Shown piece after piece: positions 10,301 through 19,152 of a stretch of DNA of 64,000 nt. A program made the position numbers and the translations under genes. A model generated the notes under the pieces. It was not told the DNA's origin, did not search any database, and saw only the letters and a list, made by a program, of their open reading frames with translations. Origin of the DNA: Pseudomonas sp. MMS21 TM103. GTDB taxonomy: Bacteria; Pseudomonadota; Gammaproteobacteria; Pseudomonadales; Pseudomonadaceae. The DNA is taken from positions 248,001 to 312,000 of the forward strand of contig NZ_JAJISP010000002.1 of the NCBI RefSeq assembly GCF_022132145.1, in the 5' to 3' direction. Numbering within the stretch: the stretch's first letter is position 1; every line of letters begins with the position of its first letter.

Positions 10301-10547
10301 AACACCCCGAAGTTTCGTAGGCATCTCCCAACCTTAAAATTAGGCCCATTAGGAGGTGCCCTGAGCAACCCGCGTTACCCCCGAAGAATTCAAGATGGAA
10401 GCAGTCAAGCAAGTGACCGAGGACGGCCTGCCTGGCTGGCTGGGTAACCCAAAACGACGACATGGCTTCAACAATCAGCTATCCCCGGTAGCGTTTGAAA
10501 ATCGCTTTTTCCAGAGTAGGGAGAGTGCCTAAAAAACCAGGGGCGAT
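10301..10547 (+). pseudogene. IS3-family element scar (internal deletion)
   Basis: A collapsed relative of the IS at 17518-18687, in the opposite orientation. The left part (10301-10440) matches that element's 5' end, including TTTCGTAG, the TTAGGAGGTG ribosome site and the orfA N-terminus. The orfA start is changed to CTG and an extra C shifts the frame. The right part (10455-10547) matches the last codons of orfB (GFNNQLSPV) and the terminal repeat CCAGGGGCGATT. About 0.9 kb between the two is deleted. It abuts the AraC stop codon. Confidence 0.8.
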
Positions 10548-10752
10548 TCAGCCACCAGGAAAGCCACTCGCGCGGACACAATCGGCGGGCAATCCATAAG
10601 GGGGCACGCAGAGGGTGAGCCACGACGCCCTCCCCCCTCAAAGCCCACAACCGAGCCAAGTAGCTCTGCTAAGTACAAATTGGAACCGCACACTCACTCG
10701 GCGGGGCAAAAAGTGGGGGGAAATTCTGAATCAACGCAAAATACTCGCCCAT

Positions 10753-10789
10753 AAAAAAATCCAGTCACTGCTAAGTGACTGGATTTTTT
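10753..10789. terminator. Bidirectional rho-independent terminator
   Basis: Perfect 12-bp stem (AATCCAGTCACT / AGTGACTGGATT) with a GCTA loop, an A-run before and a T-run after. It would work on both strands. It lies between the IS scar and the tRNA fragment and probably served the original tRNA locus. Confidence 0.85.
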
Positions 10790-10798
10790 AGGATTATA

Positions 10799-10843
10799 TG
10801 GTCGGGACGGAGTGATTCGAACACTCTACCCCTAGCACCCCAT
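10799..10843 (-). repeat. tRNA-Pro(GGG) 3' fragment, attachment-site scar
   Basis: Read on the minus strand, 45 bases have the 3' half of a tRNA: the T-arm GAGTG-TTCGAAT-CACTC, the acceptor strand CGTCCCG, discriminator A and CCA. The start is ATGGGGTGCTAG, which holds a GGG anticodon. This agrees with Pseudomonas tRNA-Pro(GGG) as I remember it. The sequence beyond 10843 does not supply a pairing 5' acceptor strand, so this is not a working tRNA. A 3' tRNA fragment 200 bp from an integrase is the usual att direct repeat of an integrated island; the intact tRNA should lie outside the window. Confidence 0.75.
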
Positions 10844-10971
10844 AAAGGTGAGTTATAGTCCTACCAGCTCCAACCACATTCAATAATTCCTCATAAATCC
10901 CCTTATTTTAAAGGCCTGTAGCCATTCCATCATCCTAATCCATCCGATACCATCTCCTCGAAGCCAATCTC

Positions 10972-11025
10972 AATTGGCAACCAATTGGCAACCAGATCAC
11001 CTTAATTGGCAACCAATTGGCAACG
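10972..11025. repeat. Four AATTGGCAAC repeats before the integrase
   Basis: Copies of AATTGGCAAC(C/G) start at 10972, 10983, 11004 and 11015: two tandem pairs with 11-bp period, separated by 10 bp. They lie between the tRNA fragment and the integrase start, where arm-type integrase sites or an operator of the integrase promoter are expected. Confidence 0.8.
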
Positions 11026-11043
11026 GAGAAACCGGAGCATTGC

Positions 11044-12459
11044 ATGGGCAAGATCACAGACCGGCAGATGACCGCCAAGCCGGGCAACAGCGACAAGTGG
11101 CTTAGCGAAGTCGCCATCTGGGGACATGGCAGTCTCGTGGCAAGGATCACTCCCAGCGGCGAACGCCTCTTCTATTTCCGGTACCTGAACAGCAAGAGCG
11201 AGCGAATTACCTACCCCATCGGCACCTACAGTCGTGACAACTTAGAAGGCACCATGACCCTTGCAGAGGCAGGCCAGCGAGCCAAAGAGCTCGCTGGCCT
11301 ACATAAGGCAGGTATGCGTGATATTCGAGAGTACTTAAAGACCGAGGAAGAGTCCCGTATTGCAGCACGCGATGCCGAGCTTGCCCGCCTGACCTCAGCA
11401 AAGGTCGCTGCAGAAGTAGAAAAGGCTCGGTATGCCGCGAGGAAAAGTGTCACCGAGCTATTCGAGCACTGGGCCAAGGTTGATCTGATCAACCGCAAGG
11501 ACAAGGGCGCAGAGGTACGCCGCATGTTTGAAAAAGATGTCCTTCCTTTTATAGGAAGCTTGGCTGTAGCTGACATTAAAAAGGGCCACATCACAGAAGT
11601 GACAGACGCCATGCTAGCCCGCGGTGTCAATCGAGCGGCGAAAATTGCCTTTTCCCTGATGCGCCAAATGTTCCGTTTTGCAGTAGATCGTGACTTAATT
11701 GAATACGACCCTTCTGCCAGCATCCGCAAAGCCAAGATTGGCGGCAAGGATGTCGAGCGCGACCGTGTCTTGAGCGACGATGAAATTCGCAACCTAGCCA
11801 AACTTGCTCCAGAAGCAGCCTTGCTGCCATCCACCGAAGCTGCAATTTGGATTGCCTTGTCTACCTGCTGCCGGGTTGGTGAACTGCTCAAGGCACGCTG
11901 GGAACACTTGGATCTTACCCATGCCACATGGCTGATTCCAACTGAGAACAGCAAGAACGGAAAGCCCCACAAAGTGACGCTATCGGCCTTCGCAGTTAAA
12001 CAGTTTAAGCGCGTTCACACGCTCAATGGGAGTTCGACCTGGTGCTACCCCAACACAGACAATAGCGGTCCGGTCTGCTCCAAGACCGTAACTAAGCAGC
12101 TTGGCGATAGACAACGCCAACCGGGGCAAAGCAGCATGAGTCGTCGAAGCGCCAAAGCTCATGTCTTGCTTCTGCCGGGAGGGAAATGGACGCCCCATGA
12201 TCTCAGGCGTACAGGAGCTACAATCATGACCGCTCTCGGTGTACTCCCTGAAGTGGCAGAGCGCTGCCTGAACCACACAGAAGAAAACAAGGTAAAACGC
12301 ACCTATCAGCGACATAGCTATACTCAAGAGATGACTGAGGCTTGGCGCTTACTTGGAGAGCACCTAGAAGCACTAGCCACGATAAACATAGAAAACCCGG
12401 CGCGCTTTAACTCACACGATGACTCTCCTGAACAACTAACTAGTGACCTGATAGGTTAG
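11044..12459 (+). CDS. int: Island tyrosine integrase (P4-type, DUF4102 arm domain)
   Basis: A 471-aa site-specific recombinase. The N-terminus is an arm-binding DUF4102-type domain (WLSEVAIWGHGSLVARITP, RLFYFRYLNSKSERITYPIG), followed by a SAM-like core-binding domain and the catalytic domain. Catalytic candidates are R277 (CCRVGELL), H385/R388 (HDLRRTG), H411 (CLNHTEE) and Tyr421 (TYQRH). The ATG at 11044 has GGAG seven bases upstream. It is the first gene of the island, next to the tRNA-Pro fragment, so tRNA-Pro is its likely target. Confidence 0.92.
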   Translation: MGKITDRQMTAKPGNSDKWLSEVAIWGHGSLVARITPSGERLFYFRYLNSKSERITYPIGTYSRDNLEGTMTLAEAGQRAKELAGLHKAGMRDIREYLKTEEESRIAARDAELARLTSAKVAAEVEKARYAARKSVTELFEHWAKVDLINRKDKGAEVRRMFEKDVLPFIGSLAVADIKKGHITEVTDAMLARGVNRAAKIAFSLMRQMFRFAVDRDLIEYDPSASIRKAKIGGKDVERDRVLSDDEIRNLAKLAPEAALLPSTEAAIWIALSTCCRVGELLKARWEHLDLTHATWLIPTENSKNGKPHKVTLSAFAVKQFKRVHTLNGSSTWCYPNTDNSGPVCSKTVTKQLGDRQRQPGQSSMSRRSAKAHVLLLPGGKWTPHDLRRTGATIMTALGVLPEVAERCLNHTEENKVKRTYQRHSYTQEMTEAWRLLGEHLEALATINIENPARFNSHDDSPEQLTSDLIG

Positions 12460-12704
12460 TCCGTTTATCTACATGCTCAAACTTGTCCAAAATCTTGCAG
12501 GCGGCGCGCCCAGCGACGGATGCATCATGAAGGGCTGCCAGTTTGTGGTATCGCGGTGTAGGCAAAGGTTGCGCCCTAGGTCGACCTCCCACAGACAAAG
12601 CTCAAGCCTGCGAATTTGAGCAAATCAGCTAACCGAACATGCCACTAGCATTTGTTATAAACCTGTGATAAACAACCAGCAACCACAGAGCAACGAGTAT
12701 ACGA

Positions 12705-13808
12705 ATGACATCCATCAAGGATAGAAGCCAGAAAGTACTCTCAGTCGAAAAATCAATAAACGATCTAAGCATTAATCGTCAGGTTTTTTTTGACATCGTA
12801 GAAAAACTAGACATCAAGCTACTCATCTACCCTCCTGACAATGCAGAAGTCCATCTGGTAGAGAAGCATTATTACAACCCAAAGATGCGGCTCCATTTCC
12901 CGAACTACATTAACAGCTCACTTACAATAAATGTAACCAAAGCAATAAAATTTATTTGCCTCTCGCCAAAAGAGTGCAAGGCGGCATTGCGTTTCGAAGG
13001 ACTAAAACAGAGCAAATTCCACGCAGTAGCAAAACACTGCGCCGAAAGTGATGAAATAATCATCACCTACCCTCACAGCAACACAAAAGGCTGCCAACAA
13101 AGAGGCTTGCTTAAAAGCCCATACCTAGACGGTCTATTTATCACCACAAAACTCAATCCACCCTCGCAAGACCCTAAATCAACAATGAGAGCAATAGAAA
13201 AACCCATCAAGATAAAACCAAAAAAAATGTTTATCCTCAGCGAGGACCTTAAAGAAATTAGAAAAGAATTGAATCACAACACCGACTACGAAAATTTCAA
13301 GCCAGGGAAGTGGACTTCATTAAAGCTAGCTCAACTTAACGAAGCGTCTACTCATTTTTTCTCAGAAAATAATTTGAACGGAAAACACCCAGACGACATA
13401 GAAACTATCGCGATTGAAAAATGGCTTAGAACACTCTGGGGACCGAACTCAGGAGTAGACCTAACAGAACAAGCCATCAATGCAATTCTTCCTGACCACC
13501 GCTACTCAAACTCACCACCCAAGGATAGAGTAAGCAATGTGCAGAGAAAAAAATATAACACCTACACTTCAACAACCCTAGTAATGATTAACGAAATAGC
13601 AATAAAATATTGGCTGGAAATGATCGACAGAGGTCGAATCTACGGGAGAGAAAAATACCCAACAAGAGACAGCATCAAAACGGAATTATCAGACACATCA
13701 GGCCCCTGGAAAGTAACCGCTAGGCTCGCCGCCGCAATTGCGACAATTATCAAGCCTGATGACGCTGATAAAACGAAAAAACAAAAAAACGAAAAAGGCC
13801 CATCATAA
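12705..13808 (+). CDS. Hypothetical AT-rich satellite protein
   Basis: A 367-aa soluble protein, lysine and asparagine rich, with no family I recognise. It is markedly more AT-rich than the core genes. It lies after the integrase with a 245-bp gap and is convergent with the replication-type gene at 13837. The C-terminus is a low-complexity lysine tail. Position in a P4-like satellite suggests an accessory (cargo) role, perhaps in defence, but nothing in the sequence proves it. Confidence 0.6.
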   Translation: MTSIKDRSQKVLSVEKSINDLSINRQVFFDIVEKLDIKLLIYPPDNAEVHLVEKHYYNPKMRLHFPNYINSSLTINVTKAIKFICLSPKECKAALRFEGLKQSKFHAVAKHCAESDEIIITYPHSNTKGCQQRGLLKSPYLDGLFITTKLNPPSQDPKSTMRAIEKPIKIKPKKMFILSEDLKEIRKELNHNTDYENFKPGKWTSLKLAQLNEASTHFFSENNLNGKHPDDIETIAIEKWLRTLWGPNSGVDLTEQAINAILPDHRYSNSPPKDRVSNVQRKKYNTYTSTTLVMINEIAIKYWLEMIDRGRIYGREKYPTRDSIKTELSDTSGPWKVTARLAAAIATIIKPDDADKTKKQKNEKGPS

Positions 13809-13836
13809 AAGCTACGAAGATTCCACACACTACCCG

Positions 13837-14928
13837 TCAACTGTTTACTTTTAACACGTCGCATGCACCACCTGAGCCACCTATTCTTGGCCGCCCTCTC
13901 TTTACGCCGGTCAGTTTAGGCATATTCCCCCGAAAGAATGTTCTTCCACAACGAGGGGAAAACCTCACCCAGTAATCAGTTTTAGCAAGGTAGCCCGCTA
14001 CCCCGCCCTTTAAGTTCTGAATGAGATCAGCGTCAAGGTGACCTACGACGCCTATGCCTCTGTGCCGGTATTTCCACTGCTGATTATTACAGTTAAAATA
14101 ACGCCCTTTCCCCTTGGTTATAACGTTCTGCCAGTGCTCACCTAGTAATTTAGCCAAGACAACATCCTGGCAATACATCGCCCCGTCATAGAAAGCCAAA
14201 AGGTGAAAGTGAAAGCCCTTGCTATGACCGTATTCCAGCTTACAAGCAAATCCTAACAGCCCCTTGATAGGAACACCTTTGTACAAATCACGCTGCATCC
14301 TAGCCCAGTCGTCCTTCACCTGTAACAAGGGTCCCTGCAGACCTACCTCCCGGTGAAACAACCCCGACCCATAAGACAAATCCAAACGAATTACCACCAA
14401 CCTAGAGCGTTTTTCAAACAAGGCGTCAATATAGGCATCTAGACTCTTGGCTCTTTTGTTTGCCGCCTTCGCAAAGCCCCTGATAAGGCGTTTAAATTGA
14501 TGCCCGGATGCCATCTGCCTCATGTCATCGACAAGTCCGTTCAACGCCTCCACGGCGCTCTCAAGCTGTTCCGGGCGACTCCTAGTCGGAGTTGAGAACA
14601 GCAATGTACTTTCAATTCCTCTAGCGCAGCTAAATAGTAGATCCACATATGGGTTCAGTTCATGAACTGGGAAATAATAAGCGAACTCACCTTGCCCATT
14701 ACTTAATACTTTGAGCAGTCGCTTCCCAATCAACGACGCCTGGAAGCCGAGCTTACCGTCAGCACTCTTAATCACAGAAAACAACTGCTCATCACTGCTG
14801 GTTATTTCAACCACTAGCGGCTCAATTACTTTCAACCGGCCTAGCAAGCCATCCTCTACCGCCACCTCAAGGAGCGGTCTTTCCTCCACATCATTAGCAA
14901 ACCCACGATGAACTTCGTCTAGGTACAT
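13837..14928 (-). CDS. YagK/YfjJ-domain (inovirus Gp2-type) replication protein
   Basis: A 363-aa protein. The C-terminal half has the YagK/YfjJ C-domain pattern: RLVVIRLDLSYG, LEYGHSKGFHFHLLAFYDG (an HUH-like HFHLL) and GGVAGYLAKTDYW. This domain occurs in P4-like satellites and as inovirus Gp2 and is thought to act in replication initiation. The ATG at 14926-14928 was preferred to a GTG two codons upstream. It is transcribed after DUF3987 and AlpA, across an AT-rich 320-bp gap that may hold an origin. Confidence 0.75.
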   Translation of the reverse strand: MYLDEVHRGFANDVEERPLLEVAVEDGLLGRLKVIEPLVVEITSSDEQLFSVIKSADGKLGFQASLIGKRLLKVLSNGQGEFAYYFPVHELNPYVDLLFSCARGIESTLLFSTPTRSRPEQLESAVEALNGLVDDMRQMASGHQFKRLIRGFAKAANKRAKSLDAYIDALFEKRSRLVVIRLDLSYGSGLFHREVGLQGPLLQVKDDWARMQRDLYKGVPIKGLLGFACKLEYGHSKGFHFHLLAFYDGAMYCQDVVLAKLLGEHWQNVITKGKGRYFNCNNQQWKYRHRGIGVVGHLDADLIQNLKGGVAGYLAKTDYWVRFSPRCGRTFFRGNMPKLTGVKRGRPRIGGSGGACDVLKVNS

Positions 14929-15254
14929 CCCCACACCACCAACTAATTAAATTGAAGAAGAATATGTATACACCACAAGCCAAAAGCATGACCTCATACT
15001 GCAACAACAACAAGCGCCTCAAGCACAATAGTTAACCTTGCATATTGGCTATACTGGCCATATGCACCACCCACTGCACCTATAACACCACAGAGCACCA
15101 AATGATCATAATACTTATAATTTTATAATTAAATAACACTCCATAATCAACATATCAACACTACTCCAGCCAAACACGCCACGCAAAGCCAGACCACCAA
15201 GACAACCTATGAATAAGCAGAAGTAAAATTAAACTAAGTTAGTTCCAACACCAC
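14929..15254. other. AT-rich intergenic region, possible satellite origin
   Basis: No open reading frame. Very AT-rich, with runs such as TTATAATTTTATAATTAAAT near 15118. It separates the Rep-like gene from the DUF3987 gene. An origin of replication here is a guess from position and composition only. Confidence 0.35.
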
Positions 15255-16787
15255 TCAAATCACACTACCACTATACTCATAAATAAAATCACCATGCATA
15301 AATTGCGGTTCTGGAGGCAACCCTGGCTTCAGGTCAATGAACACCTTCGCCCCCAACCCGCAGAGCGAAATCATGCGATGAGAACAGAGACATTCTAAAG
15401 CAAGGTCTAAGCGACTCTTCTTTCGTATTTTATTAGGCCCGTATTGAAGGACATGATTTTTTAACACGTATCGCTGACCACCATAGCTACGCCCACGTAA
15501 CCACTCCATCAATTCCACAGCGTCAGATTCATCTTGCGGAGACGGTACAAAAATCCTAACAAACTCATCTGAATACCACTTACATAGATTAATCGCGATG
15601 TTAAGCGTATCTAGAGAAATATCACCATCTAACCCTTCAAAATAGTGAAGTACCGCCGCCACCCTTGCTATATTTTCAAACAGCTTAGATGCATGATCAC
15701 CCGCACCATGCAATCGCCCCCCTTTGCGAATCTCCACCTCGATGGTATTGGCAATTTGTATCCCACGCTCACAAGCTTCTGCCGTAAATTTAACAACTTT
15801 CCTTTCTCTATCCGGCTCTTCCAACAGACCCAGATTCTGCTGGAGCACCTCTGTCATGCGCTGGTTGTACTTGTCACGATGCTCCCATGATCGAGTAATG
15901 TTATTTTCCATACGGATGCCCTGGGTCGATTGTGGCTCGCACACTAGAAACCGTGCGAACAAACCTGACCCGCGCGCCAACTCTCCACGTCGAACCATAT
16001 AGTCTTTGAAGCCCGCCCCCTGCACCATAATCGATACAGTCAGGCGCCCATCCTTCAGCTCAAAGCAGTCGGATGTCTTACGGTCAACGGTGATTGAATC
16101 TCCACTCCAGATAGCATTCTGCTTTGATAAGTCATTAAATGCCCGCCCACTTAAAACGCCACCACCCTCGCTTGAGATCAATCCTGCGGTTCGCAAATTT
16201 TGGTACATTCCGTAAAAAAATGCCTCAGACGTAGCGTCCTCATAGAGGAATTTGAACTCTTTAGGCCTTTCCGGTTTAGCCATCTCATGCTCATGCATCC
16301 GAAGCACTTCATCGTCCGAAGGCAGCCCCTTTTCAACGTTTTTTGTCACGCACCTCAAAATTGCTTTTTTCTTTGATTCCCAAATGGACCGTTCAACGTC
16401 CCACGCCCTAAACAGCTTCTGATATTGCACGCTTTGCTGTTCCTGGAAATCACGAATTGAATTCATCAAGATTTTTTCTGTCGCGGACTTCCGCTCCCCT
16501 GAATCCGCAATAATGAGTAGCATCAGTGATACAGGGACAACTTGACCGGTTGGTTTTTGCACATCTATTAGTCCTTGTACAGCAACAGAAATTGCTGCCA
16601 AAGCTGTTGATAAAATCAAGGGGCGAGGAGCCTTAATATTGCCCTGAAGCTCATCGATTACTGCGTTCAACAATGGTAGTAGGGTTAAACTTGGCAATAC
16701 CGCCTCAGCGCCTGATAGTGGTGGCTGATAGCCCGGAACACCTACCCACGTAGCGGATTGATCTCCAAAACGGAGATGTGAACTCAT
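15255..16787 (-). CDS. DUF3987 (YfjI-family) helicase-like protein
   Basis: A 510-aa YfjI-type protein. The N-terminal quarter has PRPLILSTALAAISVAVQG, then a P-loop-like LLIIADSGERKSATEKIL, a mid acidic region and an EFKFLYEDATSEAFF segment typical of DUF3987. These proteins resemble primase-helicase ATPases of satellites and are thought to act in replication. The chosen ATG overlaps the AlpA stop (ATGA), showing translational coupling; a GTG three codons upstream is an alternative. Confidence 0.8.
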   Translation of the reverse strand: MSSHLRFGDQSATWVGVPGYQPPLSGAEAVLPSLTLLPLLNAVIDELQGNIKAPRPLILSTALAAISVAVQGLIDVQKPTGQVVPVSLMLLIIADSGERKSATEKILMNSIRDFQEQQSVQYQKLFRAWDVERSIWESKKKAILRCVTKNVEKGLPSDDEVLRMHEHEMAKPERPKEFKFLYEDATSEAFFYGMYQNLRTAGLISSEGGGVLSGRAFNDLSKQNAIWSGDSITVDRKTSDCFELKDGRLTVSIMVQGAGFKDYMVRRGELARGSGLFARFLVCEPQSTQGIRMENNITRSWEHRDKYNQRMTEVLQQNLGLLEEPDRERKVVKFTAEACERGIQIANTIEVEIRKGGRLHGAGDHASKLFENIARVAAVLHYFEGLDGDISLDTLNIAINLCKWYSDEFVRIFVPSPQDESDAVELMEWLRGRSYGGQRYVLKNHVLQYGPNKIRKKSRLDLALECLCSHRMISLCGLGAKVFIDLKPGLPPEPQFMHGDFIYEYSGSVI

Positions 16788-17077
16788 TGCCCACACCTGC
16801 CGGCAACCAAAGCACTCTGCACCATGAGCGACTGAGGAACCGTTGTGCTAACCGCTCTAGACGAGTACACACACTGCTCCAGCCATGCGTTTACTTCTGC
16901 TTCAATAAAGCGAACCGCTGAGCCTCGGCCAAGACGAACCTGTTTTGGAAAGGTCGAATCGTAATGCGTCGAGTTTTGATCAAGCTTACTGTAGATGGTC
17001 GACCGCGACAGGCCCGTTCGCTGGACTACCTGCGTCAGCCTAAGCATGACCAGGGGTGATTGGTTTATAGGTGTCAT
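16784..17077 (-). CDS. alpA: AlpA-family regulator/excisionase
   Basis: A 97-aa MerR-like winged-helix protein: MLRLTQVVQRTGLSRSTIY, FPKQVRLGRGSAVRF and EAEVNAWLEQ are the AlpA pattern. AlpA proteins activate or repress satellite genes and help excision. The ATG at 17075-17077 has GGAG seven bases upstream. It is the first gene of the alpA-DUF3987-rep transcription unit. Confidence 0.88.
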   Translation of the reverse strand: MTPINQSPLVMLRLTQVVQRTGLSRSTIYSKLDQNSTHYDSTFPKQVRLGRGSAVRFIEAEVNAWLEQCVYSSRAVSTTVPQSLMVQSALVAGRCGQ

Positions 17078-17517
17078 CGTGTTACTCCGTTTAGTGGGTG
17101 GGTTTGTGCCCATCCTAGGAGCTTTGAGGATGAAAACTAAAGAACGTGACCGTAACCTTTGCTAACGGTGCCAGCCTAAAACGGCGAGGCCACGGATACC
17201 GTGGCTTTGGCGGACAATGACAGCACCTGGCTCGCTTAGCGTAACGGTGGGAGTGGGGGGATATAACGACGTGAAAAGCCTAAAGCAGGCCTAGCCATAT
17301 ATAAGCAACCGCACTGAAGGTTTAAACAAGAATCCGGCATGAACCGCTATTCCTGCTATTAAGTAGCGGAAATAGCAGTTCGACTGCGCACCACTCTGTC
17401 GACTTGCGCTTTCCAGGGTCGTCTGGAGAACCATCACCGTCTGCCCCCATCAGCGAGCTGTAGCTCCGTTGGGCCTGAAAGACTTTCCTCCTGAAACAAC
17501 TTTTTAGAGTCTGCTTC
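17078..17517. other. Non-coding region upstream of alpA
   Basis: About 440 bases without a credible gene. It contains a hairpin at 17189-17205 (GCCACGG, ATA, CCGTGGC) and must hold the alpA promoter. The IS begins at its far end. Confidence 0.5.
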
Positions 17518-17532
17518 ATCGCCCCGGGTTTT

Positions 17533-18379
17533 CTAGACACTCCCCAAGCCCTGGAAATACCGCTTTTCGAACTCTACCGGTGACAGCTGATTGTTGAAAC
17601 CATGCCGTCGTTTTGAGTTGTAGAACATCTCGATGTAATCGAATACATCACTGCGGGCATCCTGCCGAGTGCCGTAGATCTTCCGCTTGATCCGTTCCCG
17701 CTTCAGCAGCTGGAAGAAGCTTTCCGCCACCGCGTTGTCATGACAATTTCCTCGACGGCTCATGCTACCGATTAAAGTTGTTGGCTCTCAGAAAACTCTG
17801 CCAATCGGAGCTGCTGTACTGACTGCCCTGGTCTGAGTGGATCATCACTTCCTGCCTCGGCTTACGTCGCCAGACCGCCATTTGCAGCGCATCAATCGCC
17901 AGGCCGCTCGTCATCTGCGGCTTCATTGACCAGCCGATGACCTGCCGTGAAAACAGGTCGAGCACCACTGCCAGATACAACCAGCCTTCATAGGTTCGGA
18001 TGTAGGTGATGTCCGTGCCCCAGACCTTGTTGGGCTCTGTGACGTTGAAGCGGCGCTCCAGACGATTGGGGGAAGCTACCGGCGGCTTGCCACCATAACG
18101 GCCAGGGCGATGCCGATAACCGGTCTGCGAACGCAGTCCCTTCAGGCGCATCAGCCGGGTAACCCGATGTCTGCCGCACTGCTCGCCGATCTCACGCAGG
18201 TCGTCATGGATTTTGCGGTAACCATAGACGCCGCCGCTCTCCAGCCAGCAATGCTTGATCACCCCGAGCAGCCGCTGATCTTCCTTTGCTCGTGCAGATT
18301 TCGGCTCTGCCAGCCAGGCGTAGTAACCGCTGGCATGCACTTTCAAGGTCTGGCAAAGACGCCGAACCGGGTAATCCAC
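17533..18379 (-). pseudogene. IS3 transposase orfB, frameshifted
   Basis: Encodes an IS3-type DDE transposase: HTH_21 region, WGTDITYIRTYEGWLYLAV (first D), MIHSDQGSQYSS (second D) and, in another frame, GNCHDNAVAESFFQLLKRE (E). The two halves are separated by one extra base in the TTTAA stretch near 17770, turning NNLIGSMSRRG into NNFNR and a stop. It therefore cannot make a full transposase. Confidence 0.85.
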
Positions 18380-18387
18380 TGACAGTT

Positions 18388-18627
18388 TTTTAGGATGTCT
18401 CGCTATTCGGTCACGCGCTTGAGTTCGGCACGCAGGCGACGCAGTTCCGGTTGCTGATCATCCTCTTGTGCTCGCTGCTCCTGGGGCTTGCTGTAGCGCT
18501 TGATCCGCATACAGGCTATGCACGGACATACCTAATCGGGCAGCTACCTCGGCGACAGGCAGGCCTCGCTTGGTCACTTGCTTGACCGCTTCTATTTTGA
18601 ATTCTTCGGGATAACGCTGGTTGCTCA
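18388..18627 (-). pseudogene. IS3 transposase orfA, degenerate
   Basis: Begins normally (MSNQRYPEEFKIEAVKQVTK, helix-turn-helix with VAEVAARLGMSVHSLYA). It then has a two-base deletion in the tryptophan codon after LYA, a GAG to TAG nonsense change near the leucine zipper and a deletion of about 20 bases before the orfB join. With the broken orfB, the element is dead. Confidence 0.8.
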
Positions 18628-18713
18628 TGACACCTCCTAATGGGCCTCAGTTTAAGGCTTGGAGGTGTCTACGAAACCCGGGGCGATTCTGGGGCAGCGA
18701 GGTGCAGGAAGGA

Positions 18714-18741
18714 AAAAGCCCAGCACAATGGCTGGGCTTTT
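18714..18741. terminator. Rho-independent terminator
   Basis: Stem AAAAGCCCAGC / GCTGGGCTTTT with a 6-base loop. On the minus strand it lies directly downstream of the small membrane protein gene at 18757. Confidence 0.85.
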
Positions 18742-18756
18742 ACAGAGCAGAGAAGC

Positions 18757-18957
18757 TCAAATCAGAGCAGCATACAGGGCACTTGCAACGCATCCGGCAC
18801 CCACATTGCTGATGGTGTCGAGAAACGCGGTATCAATGTTAGCGATAAAACTAACCTCCTTCGTAGACGGAGCCACTACGGTTGGCTGTTGCAGTTTAAG
18901 ACTTAGGAACCTCGTTGCTACAAGTACTAAGAATCCAACAGCGCCGAATACGAGCAA
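18757..18957 (-). CDS. Small single-span membrane protein
   Basis: About 66 aa with an N-terminal membrane helix (FGAVGFLVLVATRFL) and a second weakly hydrophobic stretch at the C-terminus. The strong terminator 16 bases after the stop supports a real gene. Start is uncertain: the TTG at 18957 is far from the AAGGAG at about 18980, and the frame remains open upstream through LLPQGVSAAGLLLVFG without an ATG. No function recognised; small phage-type membrane proteins look similar. Confidence 0.5.
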   Translation of the reverse strand: MLVFGAVGFLVLVATRFLSLKLQQPTVVAPSTKEVSFIANIDTAFLDTISNVGAGCVASALYAALI

Positions 18958-18998
18958 TAACCCTGCTGCTGATACTCCTTGCGGGAGAAGATCACCGA

Positions 18999-19014
18999 CC
19001 CTAGAAATCTAGGG
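18999..19014. promoter_or_regulatory. CCCTAGA-AA-TCTAGGG palindrome
   Basis: Perfect 7-bp arms around AA, upstream of the small membrane protein gene. An operator is possible; no protein is assigned. Confidence 0.4.
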
Positions 19015-19152
19015 CCGACAGGATTTGGAGATTTTTTTCGATCTGGCAATAAAAGTCAAACTGAATCGTCTCCCGTAAACGCACTTACACATGTCTGCCA
19101 TCGACCAAAAGCGTTCACTCCTGAACAGTTGTAGTTGGCCGGACACAGTTTT

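Larger units (their letters stand above)
17518..18687 (-). mobile_element. Degenerate IS3-family insertion sequence
   Basis: A 1170-bp element. The ends form an imperfect inverted repeat: ATCGCCCCGGGTTTTCTAGA at 17518 and, on the other strand, ATCGCCCCGGGTTTCGTAGA ending at 18687. It carries broken orfA and orfB. No clear target duplication was seen, which fits an old insertion. A shorter scar of the same element lies at 10301-10547 in opposite orientation. Confidence 0.85.

Noticed and set aside
10799..10875. A complete tRNA gene
   Set aside because: The 3' half fits tRNA-Pro, but the 5' region cannot pair with the acceptor strand CGTCCCG and the D-arm is not normal.
17322..17540. 72-codon minus-strand frame near the IS end
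   Set aside because: It runs across the IS terminal repeat, has no ribosome site and no conserved-looking sequence.
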